In this document: positions 58,470-64,000 of the stretch, in pieces | Layout of the letters: the number at the start of each line of letters is the position of its first letter | Numbering within the stretch: position 1 is the stretch's first letter | Assembly (NCBI GenBank): GCA_021805825.1 | Contig: JAJZEC010000003.1 | Span: 1-64,000, forward strand | Origin: Pseudomonadota bacterium | Lineage (GTDB): Bacteria; Pseudomonadota; Gammaproteobacteria; Burkholderiales; Burkholderiaceae_C | Length of the DNA stretch: 64,000 bases | Direction of reading: 5' to 3' | Made by a program: the position numbers and the translations under genes | The notes under the pieces: model-generated | Databases searched by the model: none | Told to the model about the DNA's origin: nothing | What the model saw: only the letters and a program-made list of their open reading frames with translations

Positions 58470-60020
58470 ATGAAATACCGGGATCTCAGGGATTTCCTGC
58501 ATGTACTCCGATCGCAAGCGGATCTTGTCGATGTCGATCGAGCGGTGGATCCGCGGCTGGAAATGACCGCGGTATGCGATGCGATGCTGCAGCGCGGAGG
58601 CCCCGCGCTGCTCTTCCGGAAGCCCACCGGGCATGCGATGCCGGTGCTGGGGAACCTGTTCGGCACCACGCGCCGCGTCGCGCTGGCGATGGGCGTGGCC
58701 GAGACCAGCGAGTTGCGGCGCATCGGCGAGGTGCTGGCGGCGCTGCGCCAGCCCGCGCCTCCGCGCGGTCTGGCCGACGCCGGCGAACTGCTGCGCCTGG
58801 TGCGCGCGGTGTGGGACATGCGCCCCAGCCTGCTGCGCCGGCCGCCTTGCCAGCAACGGCAACTGCAGGGCGCGCAGGTCGATCTGCATGCCTTGCCGCT
58901 GCAGACATGCTGGCCCGGCGACGCCGCACCCCTGCTGACCTGGGGCCTGGTGGTCACGCGCGGGCCGCGCAAGGCGCGGCAGAACCTGGGCATCTACCGC
59001 CAGCAGCGCATCGGACGCCGGCAGCTGATCATGCGCTGGCTCTCGCACCGCGGCGGCGCGCTGGACTTCCGCGACCATGCGGCGATGCACCCGGGAACTC
59101 CCTTCGCGCTGGCGGTGGCTCTGGGGGCCGACCCCGCGACCCTGCTCGGCGCGGTCACGCCGGTGCCCGACAGCCTGTCGGAATACCAGTTCGCCGGGCT
59201 GCTGCGCGGCGGGCGCACCGAGGTGGCCGACTGCCTGAGCGTGCCGCTGCAGGTTCCGGCGCATGCGGAAATCGTGCTCGAGGGCCACATTCCGCCGGCG
59301 GCCAGGGGATACAGCGGGCACAGCGACAGCGGCGTGCCGCTGAAGGAGATCGACGGCTGGCTGCACGCCCTCGAGGGGCCCTTCGGCGACCACACCGGCT
59401 ACTACAACGAACAGGACTGGTTTCCGGTGTTCGAAGTGCAGTGCATCAGCCATCGGGAGCAGCCGATCTACCACTCGACCTACACCGGCAAGCCGCCCGA
59501 CGAGCCGGCCGTGCTCGGGGCCGCGCTCGGCGAGGTGTTCGTTCCGCTGTTGCGCCAGCAATTCCCCGAGATCACCGATATCTACCTGCCGCCCGAGGGC
59601 TGCTCGTACCGCCTGGCGGTTGTTTCGATGCGCAAGCAATACCCGGGACACGCCAAGCGCGTGATGATGGGGCTGTGGAGCTTCCTGCGCCAGTTCCTGT
59701 ACACCAAGTTCATCATCGTCACCGATGACGACGTCGACATCCGCAGCTGGCGCGATGTCATCTGGGCCCTCACCACGCGCATGGATCCGGTGCGCGACAC
59801 CACCCTGGTCGACAACACCCCGATCGACTACCTGGACTTTGCCTCACCCCAGGCCGGCCTGGGCGGCAAGATCGGCATGGACGCAACCCACAAGTGGCCC
59901 GGCGAGACCAGCCGCGAGTGGGGCCGAGCGATCGTCGCCGACCCCGGCGCGCGGCAGTTCGCCGAGAATCTGCTGCAGCAGATCTGGCCGGCCGGGCGCG
60001 CGCCTTCGTCGGCCCTCTGA
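58470..60020 (+). CDS. ubiD: UbiD-family prenylated-FMN decarboxylase
   Basis: A 516-residue enzyme aligning with E. coli UbiD, 3-octaprenyl-4-hydroxybenzoate decarboxylase of ubiquinone synthesis: [84 protein letters not shown] and [12 protein letters not shown]. About 20 extra residues (around [20 protein letters not shown]) are inserted before [10 protein letters not shown] relative to E. coli. The flavin prenyltransferase UbiX needed for the cofactor is not in the window. Confidence 0.94.
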   Translation: MKYRDLRDFLHVLRSQADLVDVDRAVDPRLEMTAVCDAMLQRGGPALLFRKPTGHAMPVLGNLFGTTRRVALAMGVAETSELRRIGEVLAALRQPAPPRGLADAGELLRLVRAVWDMRPSLLRRPPCQQRQLQGAQVDLHALPLQTCWPGDAAPLLTWGLVVTRGPRKARQNLGIYRQQRIGRRQLIMRWLSHRGGALDFRDHAAMHPGTPFALAVALGADPATLLGAVTPVPDSLSEYQFAGLLRGGRTEVADCLSVPLQVPAHAEIVLEGHIPPAARGYSGHSDSGVPLKEIDGWLHALEGPFGDHTGYYNEQDWFPVFEVQCISHREQPIYHSTYTGKPPDEPAVLGAALGEVFVPLLRQQFPEITDIYLPPEGCSYRLAVVSMRKQYPGHAKRVMMGLWSFLRQFLYTKFIIVTDDDVDIRSWRDVIWALTTRMDPVRDTTLVDNTPIDYLDFASPQAGLGGKIGMDATHKWPGETSREWGRAIVADPGARQFAENLLQQIWPAGRAPSSAL

Positions 60021-60096
60021 GCGCCCGGCAGCAGGGGCGGCTGCAACAGCATGCGCAACCGGGTGTTTCATCAAGCACGCGAACCCGCGCAGTCTC

Positions 60097-60102
60097 CATA
60101 AT
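60097..60102 (+). promoter_or_regulatory. Candidate -10 element of the DUF748 gene
   Basis: CATAAT ends eight bases before the ATG at 60111, so transcription could start almost at the start codon. No good -35. Confidence 0.3.
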
Positions 60103-60110
60103 GCAAGGGT

Positions 60111-63100
60111 ATGCAGATCGTTGCACACAAGTTGCTGCGCTGGGTGCTTCGCGTCGCCGCGCTTTTCGCGGGGCTGGCGCTGCTGCTGCTCGCCACCTCG
60201 CCGTGGAGCGTTCCCCCGCTGCTGCGGCGTGAACTGCCGCGCCTGGCACAGCAGCGCCTGGGCCGGGTGCTGAAGGTCGGCGCGTTGCAGTTCAACCCCC
60301 TTCTCCTGCGGCTGCGGCTGCACGCAGTGCAACTGCGCGATCCCGATGGCCGCAGCGACGCGCTGCGCCTGGCCGAGGCCAGCGTGCGCCTGGGCTGGAG
60401 CAGCCTGTGGGGGCTGCACCCGCGCTTCGACTCGATACGCCTGCAGGGACTGCAACTGCGCATCGTGCGCGAAGCCTCCGGGCAGTTCGATTTCGAGGAC
60501 ATGCTGCGGCGCCTGCAACGCGCACCGGCAGCCCGCAGCGGCACGACGGCCCCGGCCTTCGCCGTGGATGCCCTGCAGTTGCGCGATGGCAGCGTGCTGT
60601 ATGTGGATCGCGGCAGCGGCCTGCGCAGCCACCTGCGTGATCTGCGCCTCGACCTCACGCGCCTGTCGACCCTTGGCGGCGCACCGGGCACGCTGCGCGC
60701 AAGCGCCGCGGGGCGTTTGGACGGAGCGGCGCTGCAACTGCAACTCGACGGCCCGCTGTTCGGCCCGCAGGCGCGGCTGCAGGCGCAGCTGCAGCTGCAG
60801 CGGCTGCCCCTGCTCGACTGGAAGGCCCTGCAACCGGCCTGGCGCGATGTGCAACTCGGCGGCGGCACCCTGGATGCCAGCCTGCACCTGGAGTGGCCGC
60901 TGCGCGCGACGGCGGAACCCGACATCGGCGGCGACCTCCAACTGCATGGGCTGCAACTGCAGCGCGCGAAGCAGCCGCTGCTGGACGTCGCCATCGTGGA
61001 TGTCCCGCTGCTCGCGCTGCGGCCGGCGCGCCGCAGCCTGCAACTGGGCGTGGTGCGCATCGATGGTATCGAGGGCCGCCTGGGACCCTGGCTGCTGCGC
61101 CCGGCTGCCGCGGCGCCGTCAGCCGTCCCCGTGGCAGCCGGCAAGCCGGCAGCCACGGGGGCTGGATGGCAGCTGCAACTGCAGGGGCTGCAACTGCAGC
61201 AGGTGCAGCTGCGCTGGCAGGATGCCTCGGTGCACCCGGGTGTCGACTGGAATTTCCGCATTCCCCGACTGCAGCTCGGCGCCGCGCAATGGCCCCTGGC
61301 GGGCAAGGTGGAGGCCAGCGGCGACCTGCTGGGACCGCGGGGCCTGGAGCTGCAGGTGCAGGCCAGCGCCGCCCCGGACAGCGCCGACGCACAGCTGCGG
61401 CTGCAGGGCCTCGACCCGCGGCTGGCGCAGCCCTACGCGGCCGCCTGGCTGCACGGCAGCCCGCTGCCCGACGGGACGCTGCAAGGCCGACTGGATCTGC
61501 GCTGGCAGCACCGAGCGCTGCAGCTGGACGTGGTCGATGCGCAGTGGCAGCATTTCCGCTGGCAGCCGCGGGGCGCCGCCGCCGGCAGCGGCCCTCATGC
61601 GCAGGACATCCGCGTGCGCCAGGCGCGCCTGGATTTCGGGCGATCCCCGCGGCTCGACCTGGCCGCGCTGGACATCGAGCGCCCGGCCAGCGGACGTGGC
61701 GCGGGGGTGCGCGCCGCGGCCCTGCAACTGCGCAACGCGAGCCTGGATCTGCGGCAGCACCGTGTGCACATCGGAAGGCTGCAGTTGCTGCAGCCGCAGC
61801 TGTCGCTGGCACGCGATGCGCGGGGGCGCTGGTCCTTCGGCTCGCTGCTGCCGAGCGGTCTGCTGCCGCGCCCGACAACGCCGCAGCAGGCCAAGGCTCC
61901 CGCGGCCAGGCCCTGGCGGGTACAGGTCGATGAGGCCTCGGTGCACGCAGGCAGCGCCTACTTCGCCGACAGCGATGCGGCACAACCGGTGGTTCTGGCC
62001 CTCAGCGGCATCGACCTGCGGCTGCGGCATGCCGGCTGGCCGCTGCGCACGGCGGCGGCCTTCACGCTGCAGGCGCGGCTGCGCGATGCCCGCCAGGCGC
62101 CGCGCGCCGGCGCATCGACCCCCGGCAGCGGGCTGCTGCGACTGGACGGCACGGTGCAGGGCGCACCCTGGAGGCTGCAGGCAACGCTGCACGCACAGGG
62201 GCTGCCGGCACAGGTGGCGGCCGCGTACCTGCCGGCGTGGAACCTGCGGGTGCTGCGCGCCAGCGCCAGCGCCGACGGGCGCCTGCGGCTGCGCCTGGCT
62301 GCGGGCGGGCCGGAATTCGCCTATGCCGGCAGCCTGGACATCGGGGATTTCGCCGCCAACACCCGCCACCCCGATGCCAGCCTGCTGGGCTGGCAGACGC
62401 TGCAGCTGCAGCGTCTGCAGCTGCGCCTGGCGCCGCGCGCCGCAACGCACATGGCCATCGGCCAGGTGCTGCTGCACCACTTCTATGCCCGGCTGACGCT
62501 CAGCCGCGACGCCAGGCTGAACGTGGCCCAGGTCTTCGCGCCGGCACGACGAGCCGCTGCCCGAGGGGCGACGGCGGCGGCGCCTGCGACCGCGGCCCGA
62601 CCGGGCCTGCTGTTGCGCATCGGCGGCATCGCGGTCGACGGCGGGCGCATCGACTGGAGCGACCACTTCGTCGAGCCGAACTATTCGGCCAGCCTCAGCC
62701 GCGTGCAAGGCCGTGTCGGCGGCTTCGCCTCCGACTCCCCGCAACTGGCCACGGTCGACCTGCGGGGCATCGCCGAGGGCACCGCCCCGCTGGCCATCTC
62801 CGGGCGCATCAACCCGCTGCTGAGCCCGCCGCAGCTGGATCTGCGCGGTCGCGTGGATCAGCTGCAACTGGCGCCGCTGTCGCCGTATTCGGTGCGCTAT
62901 GCGGGCTACGGCATCGAGCGCGGACTGCTGTCGATGAGCGTGCACTACGCCATCGACCCCGCGGGCAAGCTGCAGGCCGAGAACCAACTGGTGCTGCGCC
63001 AGCTGAGCTTCGGCCCGCCCGTGCACAGCGCCAGCGCGACCAAGCTGCCGGTGCTGCTGGCCGTCAACCTGCTGAAGGATCGCAACGGCACCATTCATCT

Positions 63101-63809
63101 CGACATTCCGATTTCCGGCTCGCTGCGCGACCCCGAATTCAACCTCGGCTCGGTGATCGCCGAGGCCGTGGGCAAGCTGCTGCTGCGCGCGGTGACCGCG
63201 CCCTTCTCGCTGATGGGCCAGCTGTTGCAGGGCGAAGCGCCGCCGCCCCAGCTCAATGTCGTGCGCTTCGCCGCCGGCTCGGCCCGGGTGCGGGCCGAGG
63301 ATCGCGCGCAGCTGGCGGATATCGCCCGACTGCTGCAGGCCAAGCCGCAGCTCGTCGTCACGGTGACCGGGCAGGCCTGCAGCGCCAGCGAGGCGCAAGC
63401 CTACCGCCAGGCGGTGCTGGAACAGCAGTTGCTCGCGCAGTGGAAGCGCGATGCCCCGCGCGCGGAACTGCTGGCGCATGCCGATGCCCACCGCGTTCCC
63501 GCCGCGGATCGGCAGCGCGTCCTGGCCGCGCTCTACCGCAGCACCGCGCTGCCCGACAAGCCGCGCAACTTCCTCGGACTCGCGCGCAGCGTGCCGGACG
63601 CGACCATGGAGCGCCTGCTGCAGCAGGCCATACCCGATGGCCCAAGCCACCTGCAGGCGCTGGCCATGCGCCGCGCGGTGCACCTGCGCGATGCCCTGAA
63701 CGACCTGGGCGTGCCGGCGGTGCGTCAGTTCATCGCCGCGCCCCTGCTGCTGGGCGCCCAGCAGCCCGACTGCGTGCCCAGCGCGCGCCTGAGCGTCAGC
63801 CTGCCCTGA
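60111..63809 (+). CDS. DUF748 large AsmA-like inner-membrane protein
   Basis: A 1232-residue protein with one N-terminal helix (VLRVAALFAGLALLLLATSPW) and a very long periplasmic part of AsmA/TamB-like beta repeats rich in Leu-Gln pairs. DUF748 signatures include LGRVLKVGALQFNPLLLRLRL, GQFDFEDMLRRLQ and GRINPLLSPPQLDLRGRVDQLQLAPLSPYSVRYAGYGI. The C-terminus has an OmpA-like segment (VVRFAAGSARVRAEDRAQLADIARLL). Relatives may bridge lipids to the outer membrane; the role here is inferred. It follows ubiD by 90 bases. Confidence 0.88.
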   Translation: MQIVAHKLLRWVLRVAALFAGLALLLLATSPWSVPPLLRRELPRLAQQRLGRVLKVGALQFNPLLLRLRLHAVQLRDPDGRSDALRLAEASVRLGWSSLWGLHPRFDSIRLQGLQLRIVREASGQFDFEDMLRRLQRAPAARSGTTAPAFAVDALQLRDGSVLYVDRGSGLRSHLRDLRLDLTRLSTLGGAPGTLRASAAGRLDGAALQLQLDGPLFGPQARLQAQLQLQRLPLLDWKALQPAWRDVQLGGGTLDASLHLEWPLRATAEPDIGGDLQLHGLQLQRAKQPLLDVAIVDVPLLALRPARRSLQLGVVRIDGIEGRLGPWLLRPAAAAPSAVPVAAGKPAATGAGWQLQLQGLQLQQVQLRWQDASVHPGVDWNFRIPRLQLGAAQWPLAGKVEASGDLLGPRGLELQVQASAAPDSADAQLRLQGLDPRLAQPYAAAWLHGSPLPDGTLQGRLDLRWQHRALQLDVVDAQWQHFRWQPRGAAAGSGPHAQDIRVRQARLDFGRSPRLDLAALDIERPASGRGAGVRAAALQLRNASLDLRQHRVHIGRLQLLQPQLSLARDARGRWSFGSLLPSGLLPRPTTPQQAKAPAARPWRVQVDEASVHAGSAYFADSDAAQPVVLALSGIDLRLRHAGWPLRTAAAFTLQARLRDARQAPRAGASTPGSGLLRLDGTVQGAPWRLQATLHAQGLPAQVAAAYLPAWNLRVLRASASADGRLRLRLAAGGPEFAYAGSLDIGDFAANTRHPDASLLGWQTLQLQRLQLRLAPRAATHMAIGQVLLHHFYARLTLSRDARLNVAQVFAPARRAAARGATAAAPATAARPGLLLRIGGIAVDGGRIDWSDHFVEPNYSASLSRVQGRVGGFASDSPQLATVDLRGIAEGTAPLAISGRINPLLSPPQLDLRGRVDQLQLAPLSPYSVRYAGYGIERGLLSMSVHYAIDPAGKLQAENQLVLRQLSFGPPVHSASATKLPVLLAVNLLKDRNGTIHLDIPISGSLRDPEFNLGSVIAEAVGKLLLRAVTAPFSLMGQLLQGEAPPPQLNVVRFAAGSARVRAEDRAQLADIARLLQAKPQLVVTVTGQACSASEAQAYRQAVLEQQLLAQWKRDAPRAELLAHADAHRVPAADRQRVLAALYRSTALPDKPRNFLGLARSVPDATMERLLQQAIPDGPSHLQALAMRRAVHLRDALNDLGVPAVRQFIAAPLLLGAQQPDCVPSARLSVSLP

Positions 63810-63844
63810 TCACCACCGGCGCGCAGGGTCGTCGATGCACAGCC

Positions 63845-63873
63845 TTGACGAATCGGTGCCGCAGGCCTAGATT
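63845..63873 (+). promoter_or_regulatory. Strong sigma70 promoter at the right edge
   Basis: TTGACG (63845-63850), 17-base spacer, TAGATT (63868-63873). The best -35/-10 pair seen. Transcription from about 63880 runs off the window. Confidence 0.7.
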
Positions 63874-63879
63874 GGGAAG

Positions 63880-64000
63880 CGTCGTGACGGTGCAGCCGCC
63901 GCGGCACGGAATCCGGGTTCAGCCCGGGTTCGGCAAGCCAAGCCCGCCACTCGGTGGCGGGTGCGGTGCGAGGCAGCAAACCCGAGCACCGCAGCAAATC
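63880..64000 (+). other. Structured leader running off the right edge
   Basis: Downstream of the strong promoter are successive hairpins: CCGGG-TTCAG-CCCGG, CCCGCCAC-TCG-GTGGCGGG and GCGGTGC-16 nt-GCACCGC. No open frame starts in it. It may be a regulatory leader or non-coding RNA of the next gene; I do not recognise a known class. Confidence 0.45.

Noticed and set aside
63890-64000. Cobalamin riboswitch at the right edge
   Set aside because: GGAATCCGG and CGCCACT-like pieces suggested it, but their order and spacing do not match the conserved B12-box architecture.

Overview
The window is a continuous stretch of chromosomal core genome from a very GC-rich bacterium. Gene content and order point to a betaproteobacterium, most likely Burkholderiales. 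The pointers are minCDE, the carA-leuE-carB-greA run, the rlmE-ftsH-folP-glmM-pstSCAB-phoU-phoB-phoR-ppk/ppx block, a GTP-type PEP carboxykinase and ubiD. Genus is not resolvable by eye. I see no prophage, insertion sequence or CRISPR array, and one tRNA gene.

Layout. 1-6 kb: 3' end of a phosphate acyltransferase, an aldo/keto reductase, lolC, a DUF4337 membrane protein, a PAP2 phosphatase and aidB. 6-15.5 kb: minCDE, rmlD-rmlB, pgi-lysS, a spermidine-synthase-like methyltransferase-fold protein, sixA and olsB. 15.5-26 kb: phosphate block (ppx, ppk, phoR, phoB, phoU, pstBACS). 26-38 kb: glmM, folP, ftsH, rlmE, yhbY, DUF4149, greA, carB, leuE, carA. 38-47 kb: YccA-type membrane protein, crcB-DUF190, a candidate small RNA, a Gly/Met-rich periplasmic protein, a YghU-type GST, an aminotransferase, a triple-domain PTPS/QueD-like protein, DUF1289, an esterase and a globin-coupled diguanylate cyclase. 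47-54 kb: pckG, a DUF3833 protein divergent from a B12-binding MerR regulator (CarH/LitR type), a YdcH-like protein, an HD-GYP protein, an L,D-transpeptidase and a DUF882 protein. 54-64 kb: tRNA-Lys, galE, glyA behind a ZTP riboswitch, a lytic transglycosylase, ubiD, a very large DUF748/AsmA-like protein, and a promoter with a structured leader running off the right edge.

How it fits together. PstSCAB-PhoU-PhoR-PhoB sense and import phosphate. PhoB-box-like arrays of GTCAT units at 11-bp spacing lie before olsB, on both strands between ppx and ppk, and more weakly before pstS. This suggests one regulon covering phosphate uptake, polyphosphate turnover and replacement of phospholipid by ornithine lipid. 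Other regulation visible in the DNA is a ZTP riboswitch on glyA, an FNR-type promoter that appears to drive a roughly 48-nt terminator-bounded RNA, and a four-half-site operator between the DUF3833 gene and the B12/light-sensor-type regulator. Two genes for cyclic-di-GMP turnover (one globin-coupled) are also present.
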